Source: Adiantum capillus-veneris (Eukaryota; Streptophyta; Polypodiopsida; Polypodiales; Pteridaceae). Taken from it: DNA of 64,000 bases. The translations under genes were made by a program, and so were the position numbers. Shown in pieces: positions 53,794-64,000 of the stretch (the stretch's first letter is position 1; every line of letters starts with the position of its first letter). The notes beneath the pieces are model-generated. The model made no database searches. It was not told the origin of the DNA and saw only the letters and a list, made by a program, of their open reading frames with translations. Location: positions 112,004,141 to 112,068,140 of the forward strand of contig CM043942.1 in NCBI GenBank assembly GCA_014529385.2. The letters run 5' to 3'.

Positions 53794-56569
53794 ATCCTGT
53801 ATCCTTAGCCATGTAGGCTTGGTGATGCGCTAGATACCCATCATAAGTCAATTTCTGAACTGGATTTCTGACTCTATTAGATCTGCGCGGTCCTGGGTCA
53901 CTCCTTTGCCCTCTAGCATCTTCTTGTACTTTCCTTACACCAGGTGTCCTAACAGTCGGAATTCCAAATTCCTCATCAAGACTTTGTTCAGAACCATCTG
54001 AATCCATGTCTACATGTGAAAAACCTGATGATGCATCAACCATAAAGGGAGGTTCATCAACCTTTTCCTTTCCTTTTCGTGATACATTCCCTGTACCTGT
54101 TGGTGGAGTAACCTGCGTACGTAGTCTACCATTCCATGGTTTCTCAATAGAGCCATGAGAAGAGGACTCTTGCGGTCCACTCAAAACCTGTGACTGTGGC
54201 CTCACATTTTGTACAACCACATCATCTTTTACATCAGCCCCAATAGTGCCATGTGCATTGTTGTACCAGCTGCTCATCTCATCAAAGACTACATCTCTGC
54301 TCACTCGTAATTCTCGTGTAGTAGGATTGTAGCACCTGTACCCCTTTTGTTCAAGGGAATATCCCACAAGAATACATTTCTCTGCTTTAGGATCCAATTT
54401 CCTACGCAACTCATCTGGTACATGCACGTAAGCTATGCAGCCAAACACTTTCAAGTGTGCCAAATCAGGCTTTGTACCTGTAAACTTTTCCTCAGGTGTT
54501 ACATCATGCACCGTAGCTGTAGGTGTCCTGTTCATAATGTACACAGCTGTATTTATAGCTTCAGCCCAGAAATGATGAGGCATGTTCTTCTCATTCATCA
54601 ATGCACGTGCAACCTCTGCAATGTGCCTGTTTTTCCTTTCTGCGACCCCATTCTGCTGTGGAGTATATCTGCATGTAAACTGCCTGTGTATACTATGCAT
54701 TCACAGAAAATCTGAAAAATCATTGGAGAAGTACTCTCCCCCTCCATCTGACCTCAATGTCTTGATTTGCATATCTGTCTCCTTCTCAATCATGACTTTG
54801 AAGTCTTGAAAGTGACCAAACACTTCACTTTTGTTACGCATGAAGTAGACCCATACTTTCCTTGTATGGTCATCAATGAAAGAGACATAATACCTGCAAC
54901 CATGTATACTTGCAGTATCGGTTGGACCCCAAACATCTGTGTGCACCACCTCAAGTGGCTTTTTACATACATTGCGCTCATGTGGAAATGTGCCCTTTGA
55001 CTGTTTTCCAAAGTGGCATGCTGCACACACTTTATGCATACCATCCACCTTGAATTTGGGCAAACCTTTTACAATCTGTTTTGATTGCATGCTGCGCAAT
55101 CTCTGCTCATTGACATGGCCAATGCGTTTGTGCCAAATGTCAACATCAGCCACAACACCTGTGCCCTGTGCAAATAATGTAGCTTTTACCTCAGGCATGT
55201 CTACATTTAGCGTAAACATTCTGCCCACACATCTGCACTCTGTGATCAGCTTACAGCCATTCTGGAAATCTTCTACATAACAGCCATTTGGATTGAAGCG
55301 AACCTGCAAACCCTGCTCAACCATTTGTCCAACAGAAACAAGATTCTTTGTAATGTTTGGGACATGAAGTACATCTGCTAAGTACTTTGATTTCCCACTC
55401 TTCGTATTTAGAGGTATGTCCCCTACATGAGCAATGGGGTGAGCTGTGTCATCTCCTGTCTGCACATAGCCTGACACATATGGTTTGCGCATATCTCTAA
55501 ACCACTCTCCACGAGACGTCATGTGATTAGAGGCACCTGAATCCACATACCAAACATCATCTTGGGTGGAATTCTCTGCAATCATTGTATTCATTACATG
55601 TTGCATAACAAACATGCGCTCGTTTTTGCTGTCATCTGCATCTCTGCTAGTAGATGCATAGTTGCCCTGTTCTCTCTTTCTACTTGCTTTTCCCTTTGGA
55701 CAGTCACGTGACATGTGACCTCTTTCACCACAAGTCCAACATTCTCTACTATCTGGAGTATGTTGCTGCCTGCTTGATCCTGCACCACGACCTCTTTGAC
55801 TCCCCCTTCCTTGAGACTGGTTTCCCCTGCCACCTGTATTGTTTTGATTTGATTGACCTTCCAGAAATTGGCCCCTGCAACCCCTTGGGCCTCGACCACG
55901 ACCTCTACCTCTACCACTGTTGGAGTTAGAATAGAAGGCCTGTTCAGAATTATTTCTGCCATGAGAAGAAGATGTGTCAAGGTTCTTCTCCTCAAGAATA
56001 AGCATAGAAATCAAATATTGGAACACGGGGATGTTGTCTCTTGTATTCATGGAAGACCTAAAATGTACATACTCATCTCCTAGACCATCCAAGCATGCAC
56101 GGACAATGTCATCGTCTTCCACTGAGACTTTAATAGATCCAAGAGCCTCAATGATACTCTTGATCTTCAAAGCATAATCATTGATGGAGAGGTTGTTCCT
56201 CTTAACCTGATTTAGCTCCGACTTTAGTTGAAGCTTCCTGGCCTTGGTGTTCACCTCGAACACTCTGCCTAAGTTTTTCCATGCAATGGCGGGGGTTTCA
56301 GCATCCTGTAGATAGCCCATCATGGCATCTGTGATGCTCATAGAAAGCCAATACATCACTTTGCTCTGGCCTTGTTGCCAGTCCCTCAAAGCTTTCCTTT
56401 GTTCTGCTGTAGCATTTGCCTCGGGAATCTCTGGTTCCTTTTCATTGTCTCCTTCTACATAGTCCCAATAACCTTTTCCTTTTAGGAAATTTGTTATTCT
56501 GAACTTCCATGCAGGGTAGTTATTTTTCTCAAGCTTCTCAGTAACAATCTGACTGTAACCGTCAGACAT
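53774..56569 (-). pseudogene. Gag, protease and integrase of the copia element
   Basis: The ATG at 56569 begins MSDGYSQIVTEKLEKNNYPAW, the usual copia gag start. The gag domain follows, then a Gly/Arg-rich stretch and the knuckle C-W-T-C-G-E-R-G-H-M-S-R-D-C (55700-55741). The protease has WYVDSGASNHMT (D-S-G codons at 55532-55543 region). The GAG-pre-integrase module has WHKRIGHVNEQRL and CAACHFGK, and the integrase core TDVWGPT, FIDDHTRKVW and, after the stop, TPQQNGVAERKN. TGA 54701-54703 splits the core just after SNDFSDFL. The tail is Ser/Asp-rich. The +1 insertion near 53803 ends the frame at 53774. Confidence 0.92.
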
Positions 56570-56809
56570 CTTGAAGCACTAAGACAAAATAGCTGCAATC
56601 TGCAAAAACCTGCAAATCTGCTGAACCTGCTATCGTGGTTCCTGTAACGCTTTCTACACTCAACGAGTGTCCACAATCAAGCGTACATACAACCACTGTA
56701 CTTGTACAGTAAATCTCTGTATACTGCACTTTGGAGACCTGTTCAGAAACTTGTGCGAACGAAGGGATTGTGATGCTCTTGCTCTCTTAGCCTCTCTTGC
56801 CTGCACCAG

Positions 56810-56821
56810 GCTCTGATACCA
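56810..56821 (-). promoter_or_regulatory. Primer-binding site of the copia element (initiator tRNA-Met)
   Basis: On the minus strand TGGTATCAGAGC directly follows the 5' LTR. This is the standard site complementary to the initiator Met tRNA. Confidence 0.9.
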
Positions 56822-57143
56822 TGTAAAGAATGAGGATGCAAGAGAGCTACACAAGACAATCACAAAGCACACAGAGATGGAAAGCTTCTTCTTCTTCTTC
56901 ACAGAAAAGAGAGTACAAAATGACTAAGTGCTAAAGCTGAAAAGTACCACATATGTACATGCGGTCACTAAGTGTGAACTCGCTAGAAGCGTACTAGGCT
57001 AGCACTATAAGTGTAGTCCAGCTGTAGAATCAGTGGCAGAGATCCTCCGTGTCGGTCACCTAACGTGCCAGTGAGTAAATGCCGTAAGCGGCCAAGACCC
57101 GTAGTGGATGCCAGCTCAAGGTGTAGAGCTCGACATCTCAACA
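56822..57143 (-). repeat. 5' LTR of the copia element
   Basis: It is the partner of 51928-52249. The TSD CGAAA follows at 57144-57148. Confidence 0.95.
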
Positions 57144-58197
57144 CGAAACCCCCCCAAAGACCTCCTCTAAATTTCCAAAAAGTTTTGTTTTTTCCCCTCA
57201 GCTTTAGAACCCAGTCAATGTCTGCTTCAACGCCCAATAGTCAAGACATAAAGTGCCACCAAAAGATGCCAACTTGTACCCTGAACACCACAAATATTTC
57301 CACATCTCAACCCCGCCAAGACATCAAACAACGCGTCCCTGCTCACCAACTTTCAATGTGCAATATCCTGATGCTCTAATCTTTGATCAATATGGCATTG
57401 ATTATTGTTGCTGACTTGTGATGCACACTATCTTCTCAAACTATGGCAAGGCCCAAAAACTTCACATGGCATTCCTACTCATACAACCAACTTTGCACAT
57501 GTCGGGCCCCCCATAAATGTTCCACTAGCCATAACTTGCCCATTCAAGCTCTGGTTGATGACTTGGGAAGATCAACATGCTCCACACCTGGGCTAAATCT
57601 CCCCACCTACCCTGTCCGTTCAGAACCTTCAAAGCCCTCCAATTTTGGACAACTATAATTTTTACACCAAGGCTTCCTTTCATGAGCAGGTTGGACCGGC
57701 TTCTAGAGAATATTAAACACTACACTCCATGGCATAACTATAGCACTTTGGAAACATGGACCTTCCAACCCGGTTGGCACATTTTGGAGCACTTTTTTCT
57801 TAAAAAACCACCTCAGACATACATTTTCTTCGTCATTTTCCTGCCCAGGATCTACACACCTACTTTAGCACTCTAGGTTGCACCTGTAGACACCCTTACT
57901 ATTTCATAGCACACTTTTCAACATTAACTAACTCTGGATGTACCATCATTTCCCAAACCTCTTATTGAACATTTGTGTTTAGCCAAAGGCATATTTAAAT
58001 AACTTTAAAAAGTGCCACACCAAATTGACAACCAAACACACGTGCAAACCACAACCATATGTAGATGTTATGTACAAAAGCTTCAAGATCTCTGCAATTT
58101 AACTCTTTCTTAGGTGTGTTTCCCACCTCCCTTGGCTACAATGTGATGAACATCTGTCACTAAACTTCTGTTGAAGTACAACTTGAACTGCATATCA
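57144..58197 (-). repeat. Probable LTR sequence of the minus-strand gypsy fragment
   Basis: No gene. On the minus strand a purine-rich GTAGAGGGTGAA (58198-58209) is followed by TGATATGCAG, resembling the polypurine tract and TGATAGCC LTR start of element 1. The sequence left of 58197 is therefore probably a gypsy LTR into which the copia element inserted. The far end is not defined. Confidence 0.4.
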
Positions 58198-60510
58198 TTC
58201 ACCCTCTACCTAAAGCTTTCCATTTTCCCTCACCAACTGATAGGTCCAATTCAAAAAGGACTTTTGCACCTTGTACGGACCTGTCCACTTCTTCTTGAAC
58301 ATGTTTTGCACCTTGTATGGACTTGACCACCTCTTCTTGAACTTCCTTTGAAAAGTGAAATCTAAGTAGGCTACATATTTCATCACCAGGTCTCCTTCCT
58401 CTATCTTTTTGTTTAGTAGGTTCTGATTGAACTTGGAAACTCACTTCTTCCACTCCTTTATAGGATGTCATGTATGCTCATAGTTACTTCCCCATCTTAA
58501 CACTTCATTTCCTGCTTGTACACAAACTTTGTTAGCATCTTGATGATTTGTCCATTGGCATTTTATTGAGGATGATAGGGTGAGGAAAATCAATGTTGGA
58601 TGCCAAGCTTCTCGACCAATACACACATAATCTTGCTTCTAAACCCTTGAATCATATCAAAAACCAACACCCAAGAAACTCCAAAAAGGGACAAATGTTA
58701 TCAAAAACAGTTTGGGCCAGAGCATGGACATTCACCTCCTTAACCGCCTTGGCCTCAACCCACTATGTGAGGTAGTCAAAAGCTACCACAACGTACTTCC
58801 TACCACTTGGAGACTTAGGGAGTGGACCGATGGATTCCAAACCCCTCTTCTCAAAAGTACTCTGTACAATGATGGCACCCTATGACTTGGATATGAGTCA
58901 TCTCTCACCCATGGTCTCGCACTTGTGATAGGTCTTGCACAAGTAATGCACATCTCTCACTAGCCATCAAAAACCTGCTCTCAACACTTGGAATACCACT
59001 TGGTCTTTACGTGATTTCCTCTCTCTTCATGTCATTGTTCCAACACCATGCCAATTTCTTATTTGTAAAGCGCACTCATTAGCACTCCGTCCCGCACATA
59101 AGTCATCATCTCCTCACCTACCAAGGTAAACTTGTGAGCCTTTTGCACAAATCTTCTTCTCTGTAGCTTGGACATTGGTCCATGCTCAAAAAGTTCTATT
59201 TGTTTCAATGTCTCCCTACTTGCATAAGTGGTTTGGGCCACATATAAGACTGCAACATGTACATGTACCCTACTACTTGCTAGTTGGTCCGTCTCTTGGT
59301 TATGCTCTCTCTTAACATGTTTGAATTGAACCACTTCAACAAATTCCAATAGATTAATGGAAAAAAACCAATTATTCAAAGAATCTCTCTTCACTTTCCA
59401 TTGGCCTAACACACATCACCTTTCACCACCAACCTCAAAATGCCAAACTCCATGCATTGCTTCAATCCCAAATGCAGAGTGTGGTACTTCGCCTCATTTT
59501 TGGTGTGGATATCCTCTAGATCATAAGCTCTTGAAAAGGTAAATTTGTCCTGTGGGTCTTGTATCACCACACCACCACCTTCTTTTTTCACTACTCGTCG
59601 ATACACTCCATCAAACCACATGGTAAAATCATTATCCAAGCTAGGCTCCTCTTTAGCTTCATCTCACACCACCCTTGGATAAACTGGAAGACCGATACCC
59701 TTATTGACCAAAACGTTAGCCAAGTGAGGCTGACTAGTATGGCCAATCTTAAACTCAAACTCACATTCTTGTAGCTCTTACACCCACTTCATGAATCTAC
59801 TTCCCTAGCTTTAAATATAGCACCACTTTAGGCAACAAATTGCTAGCCATCAACACATAAAATTTATGCACAATAAGATGCACTTTGAACTTCCTGCAAG
59901 GCAAAACTAAAGCCATCACCCTCACCCACTGATCCACTTTGGTGTGGGTTGTCTCTCGTGGAGTTATTACCATGATCTCAAAGTGGATAGGCTTGTAGCT
60001 TCTTCATAACTTCTATAGAAATACTGCTCCAATAGAAACAATACCCCACTATCATAGCCACACAAAAATTATCCTCTCAATTGGGAGGACACATTGTTTG
60101 GTATCTAACATAATATATCTTTCACTCTAACAAAAGCTTCTTGTGCTTCTTCATCCCATTCAAAACCATGCACCTGCAGAGCCCTCTTTTGAAGAGCATA
60201 CACATATTGTGACACCATCCTAAAAAAGTGTGACAAATACTTTAGATTATACACGAAAAATCCAAACATTTAGCATTTGATGGAGGCTCCGTCAACATGA
60301 GGGCTTGAACCTTCTTTGGATCTGCTTCAATCCCACTTTGCAACACTACATGACCTGAAAATTGTGCTTGAGGCCATGCCAGCTTGCACCTTTTAGTGTT
60401 CAATTGGCCTCCTTCTTCATCTAACCATTGAAAACACAATTGTAGCCTCAATAGGTGCTCCATTCTAGAGCTACAAAAACCTATATCTTCCATGAAAACC
60501 TTGATATATC
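58198..60510 (-). pseudogene. Gypsy fragment B (RT tail, RNase H, integrase)
   Basis: Read on the minus strand from 60510: RT text VFMEDIGFCSSRMEHL, with E-D where D-D is expected, then GGQLNTKRCKL and GIEADPKKVQAL. RNase H is at 59059-59639 (MWFDGVYRR, NEAKYHTL, VKGD, NQETDQLAS). Integrase follows with DVHYLCKTYHKC (about 58930), LESIGPLPKSPSGRKYVVVAFDYLT-stop-WVEA (about 58760-58830) and a C-terminal part at 58200-58410. That C-terminal part has a 42-base internal duplication (FKKRWSSPYKVQN then FKKKWTGPYKVQK). Many shifts are present. The upstream RT half is missing. Confidence 0.7.
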
Positions 60511-60771
60511 ATTCAAATTAGGGACCAAACACCCTATTCATCTAATCGTAGGAAGTAGCAGCTTGCCTACACCCTTAGTGCATGATTTTTATGTGAAATG
60601 CATATGGTGTGTGTAATGATCTTGTGTTGGTAATCGTCTCTCTGTGTCCTGAGAGTGACCTCTTATCCTCCTTATATAGGTGGAGAGGAGGAACCTTATG
60701 GAATTTTTAATGCCAGACAAGAGGGCCTTGGCACATGGCCCAACCTCGCTAGGAAGACTATTGCACTGATG
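60511..60771. other. Junction spacer between two gypsy fragments
   Basis: No coding text. TTATATAGG at about 60675 could be a promoter remnant. Fragment A stops inside RNase H at about 60830 and fragment B starts inside RT at 60510, so this is foreign or deleted sequence. Confidence 0.4.
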
Positions 60772-62640
60772 TTATTTAGGGATAGTGATGCAGGCTAGAT
60801 GCTCTCTAGTTGGTGGGTGGCCACTCTGCCTCATTGTTGGATTGGGAATCCAAGAGATTTCCAATGGATAATACATTTTCCCCTTGCTCGTTGAAGAGGA
60901 GAATGCTGCAGTTTTGACTCTTGTCCTCTTATAGGCTCCATCAAAGAAAAGAGAGTGAGTATTCTCTATTGAAGGGACTTCCAACACAAGTGTTTCCTCT
61001 TTGTCACTTGTTTTGATCTTCAACTTCTTTTCATAGTGGCGGTGAGTGAGAATGCCTCCCAGATTGGATCTTGTGGAGCTCTCCACTTGAATTGTGTAGT
61101 CAAACTCTTGCAACCTTGTGATCCATTTGGAAATCCTAGAAGAAACATTGATGTGATAAATTACATAAGGAAATACTTCTTTCATAGTTAAAATTATGAA
61201 TGGTCTAGACATAAGAGTGAAACTTGGTAGTAGAAAACATTAATGAAAGCACCATGTGCTCCACTGTTGTGTATCCCTTCTCTGATGGAGTTATCATACG
61301 ACTAGAGAAGTAGATAGGACGCATGAAAGAAGTTTGAGGATCCTTTTGCATCAATACCACCCCAAGTGTGTCAGCTACCCACAATAGGGTTTACATAAAA
61401 CGGCTTGTCCCACTTTAGAGGTGCAATGGTGGGAAGTGAGGGTAGAATTTTTTAACCTCATTGAGATGATATTAGTTTTCTTCACTCCAAGTGAATATTT
61501 CTTGATGGGTGACTTGCTGTAAAGGGAGAACCACTTGAGAGAGCAAGTGAATAAACCTACTCAAATAACTCCCCTTTTGAAGAAAATACACCAAGGCTTG
61601 ACCCTTTATTGGGTTAGCTTCAATGACCTTGGCAAAGATCACATGGTCAATAAGAGTAACCTTGCTTTCACCAATGTGGCATTTCTCCACGTTGAGTTGG
61701 CTACCCAAAGCCTGTAGCCTAGCTAGACCTTCATAGACTCTCTCCAAATGAAGAGAGCGGGATCTATAGATACAAAAGTCATCAATTAAAACACGGATTC
61801 ATTTTCCAAATAATGGATGAAAAACAAATGTCACTTACCGCTAAAAAGTGGCTAAAGCATTGGTGAGAACAAAAGGCATAACTCTATAAGCAAAACATCA
61901 CCATGGTGTAATGAAGGTTGTCTTCTTTTGATCTTCTTCAGTGATGCTAATTTGAAAGTAGACATCACATACCATGTAGCTCATGTCCTCCTACCTCATT
62001 GAGAATTTCATCTTGGAAAGGAAGAGGAAAATGGTCCCTCTTTGTGGATGCATTAAGAGTCTTGTAATCAACACAAACTCTCCACTTACCATTCTTTTTT
62101 GGTGTGAATACCACTGGAGAAACCCACTCTAAGTCTTCAACAAGATAGATAAAACCTTCTTCCAATAGTCTCTTTACCTCCTTGAGCAAGGCCTCTTGTT
62201 GAATTACTCTTGGTTGCCTGATCTTTTGCACTACAGGCTTACTTCCCTCCTTGAGCTTAATGTGATGTTGACCTATTCTAATGCCATTAATTTTATCATA
62301 TTCATCAACGAACAATGTGGTAAAATTAATAAGCATCAAAATATAATTGTCACACTCCTTCCCACACAACTCACTAGAGAGCATACATTGTAGCTTATTT
62401 ATTCTATCAAAGATTGTGTATGGGGTGTTGTCCCTGGTTTGATGATGATGCATCAGGTTGCTCCATCTTCTTAGGGTCCTTGAGAATGACCCCCATCACC
62501 TCAATGCTACTATCGCTTTCTTCAGTCATTGTTGACACCTCCTCTGAAGTGGTTGAAGAGTCAGTACTAGAAAAATCATCCCCTTCCCTTTCTTATCTTT
62601 CTCTTTATGCTAATTTTCTCAAAATGAAGAGATAATTTCC
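60772..62640 (-). pseudogene. Gypsy fragment A (protease tail, RT, RNase H), element 1/2 family
   Basis: Read on the minus strand from 62640: acidic Ser/Thr/Glu text ending SIEVMGVILKDPKK, matching SFIDVMGIIMKDP of element 2. RT follows (KPVVQKIRQPRVIQQEALL, WVSPVVFTPKKNGKWRVCVDY, FPLPFQDEILNEV, 61965-62453). After a gap comes VLIDDFCIYRSRSLHLERVYEG (about 61760) with L-I-D-D, then VEKCHIGESKVTL. RNase H parts read ISKWITRLQEFDYTIQVESS and LFFDGAYKR, and the fragment stops abruptly after SNNEAE (about 60830). Several shifts are present. It is clearly the same family as elements 1 and 2. Confidence 0.8.
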
Positions 62641-63149
62641 CATGCATTGGTTATGCCCATGCCCCCTTGGTGTGAACCAGACTCGTCTTCCGAGTAGACT
62701 AGAGTGCTTGGATTGAGCCCAAATATACTTGAATATTTTGTTTTCTATTATTGTATTTTTGTTTTTAAAGTTGATGGCTTAGAGATGGTAGTCAGAAATA
62801 AGGGATAGGGGGAGGTCCTTACAGGCCAACTAACGTCGGCCTCGGGGATGCACCTTTAAGAAACTATTCATATAATGTGTGTTCAAAGCGTATTAAAAAG
62901 ACCCCTTTACTTACATGCTTAAGGTAATAAAATGAACCCTTTTTCTTTAAAAACTTACGGGTTTTTCTCTAAAATCAATTAAAAATACCCTTATGTTTTA
63001 ATATAGTCCTATTAAAATTTTAAAATTTTGGCAATTAAAAAACCATTTATTTGAACTCATGTATTAACTTACATGGCTAAGAGGTGAACCCCCCAAACCG
63101 TCGAAAGATTCTCAAATCGACCTACTGCACAAGTCAAAGCATGTGATCC
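62641..63149. other. Spacer without recognisable features
   Basis: AT-rich text with a purine-rich GGGATAGGGGGAGG at about 62805. No coding frame is credible. Confidence 0.5.
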
Positions 63150-64000
63150 AGGCATTAGCAAGTGCTTCATTGGCACTTTGCACAAAAGACAAAAAAGAGG
63201 ACAATGCTCTAGAATGCATGCATCAGTAGGAAGATATAGAGATGTACATAGAGCTTAGTGGAAAAATAAAGAACAATTTATCGTGTCCTCTTGTGGGATA
63301 GAGTACGAGCACACTTTTGCTACAGTTGACTTCAAAAAAGGAAACAAATTTGAGGTTATTTTGGAACGACAATCCATGAGTCAACTCAAAATGATTCAAT
63401 ATTGGGGCTACGACCATCTCTATGTATGACATAAGGTTATCACAACCAAATTCAACACAAAGGACCATAGTTACAAAGATGTAGAACGAATCTCAACAGA
63501 AGATTTTGGTGTAACTACGGATTCCAAAACACAACTTCTTGCTTGGTTAATGAAGAATGCATGTATTTGGATATATAGGGCATTGACATGTGGAATCCCA
63601 AAAAAGGAAGATTGCATCCTAGAGTGCCCGTTAGAAGACATTCACTATGTAAAAGAGCCATTTCTAGAGGATTTATTTGAACTCTTTGGATAGAATGATA
63701 GCACAATTCTTATATGAGAACATTTCCACCAGATATGGGATTCAAATTGAGATAGTGAGTGATCAAGGGACTCACGATATAATTGATTTCATATTGCAAG
63801 AATTTATCGTGCTTCTTCAAAATCAGTACCATACCACGCTCAAGCAAACGAGCAAACCGATAGCACAAAAAAAAAAAGAAGCAAAGTACTCACAAAAATT
63901 GTTAGCAAATCAAGAGACAATTGAGATATGAAACTACACTCAAATTTATGGGCATATAGGGTAGCATGCAAAACATGAAAGAATATGGAACCTTTCAATT
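63150..64000 (+). pseudogene. Deleted relative of Tat-like element 3
   Basis: From about 63280 one frame reads SCGIEYEHTFATVDF and FEVILERQSMSQLK, the second half of a protease like element 3 (14218-14330). The post-protease linker follows (DHSYKDV, TQLLAWL, KEDCILE, EPFLEDLFELF, to 63690). Directly after, at 63699, the text becomes integrase core: MIAQFLYENISTRYGIQIEIVSDQGTHD. RT, RNase H and the integrase zinc module are missing, so an internal deletion joined linker to integrase. It continues beyond the window. Confidence 0.7.

Larger units (their letters stand above)
51928..57143 (-). mobile_element. Complete Ty1/copia element, minus strand
   Basis: Both LTRs are 322 bp (51928-52249 and 56822-57143) and differ at five positions by my count, 98.4% identity. 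The five bases CGAAA flank both sides (51923-51927 and 57144-57148), a perfect target duplication. A tRNA-Met primer site and a polypurine tract are in place. The domain order gag, protease, integrase, RT, RNase H defines Ty1/copia. Coding has only three lesions: TGA 54701-54703, a one-base insertion near 53803, and TAG 53068-53070. It is the youngest-looking element here by LTR identity. Confidence 0.95.

Overview
The window is plant nuclear DNA made almost entirely of nested and decayed transposable elements. Plant origin rests on three things: Ty3/gypsy and Ty1/copia elements of plant type, a CACTA (En/Spm) transposon with TNP2 and Ptta-like genes, and a captured fragment of a heavy-metal-associated isoprenylated plant protein (HIPP), a family limited to vascular plants. 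The styles of the gypsy and CACTA proteins, the long (CT)n tracts and the lack of any intact host gene fit a large, repeat-rich genome. A fern or other seed-free plant is a guess from memory of protein style, not something the sequence proves.

Layout. 1-9284: the right part of gypsy element 1 (two related upstream ORFs, gag, protease, RT, RNase H, integrase, polypurine tract, 3-kb LTR). 9285-27851: an older Tat-like gypsy element 3 with a leader carrying a ~290-bp tandem array of a 22-bp palindrome, then broken gag, protease, RT, RNase H and integrase. A complete 8,048-bp CACTA transposon (14915-22962, TSD TTT) is inserted into it and carries the HIPP fragment. 27852-33550: a probable LTR or leader, a second palindrome array, and about 3.5 kb of unrecognised broken ORFs including a long coiled coil. 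33930-36840: a decayed copia pol and a short LTR. 36849-39150: a 5'-truncated LINE. 39587-48775: complete gypsy element 2, a relative of element 1, with two ~1.5-kb LTRs. 48776-51927: no gene, some simple repeats including two 27-nt G runs. 51928-57143: a complete copia element on the minus strand with identical 5-bp target duplications. 58197-62640: two minus-strand gypsy fragments. 63150-64000: a deleted relative of element 3.

The gypsy and copia elements each encode gag (particle), protease (polyprotein cleavage), RT and RNase H (cDNA synthesis) and integrase (insertion). The CACTA element encodes a TNP2 transposase and a second TNPA-like protein, and has subterminal repeats of the kind such proteins bind. 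None of the retroelement coding regions is intact. Most breaks that can be aligned to a relative are CAA/CAG/CGA or TGG codons turned to stops, in reading frames otherwise free of frameshifts for kilobases, which is the signature of methyl-cytosine deamination in silenced DNA. The CACTA TNPA-like gene is the only apparently intact multi-exon gene.
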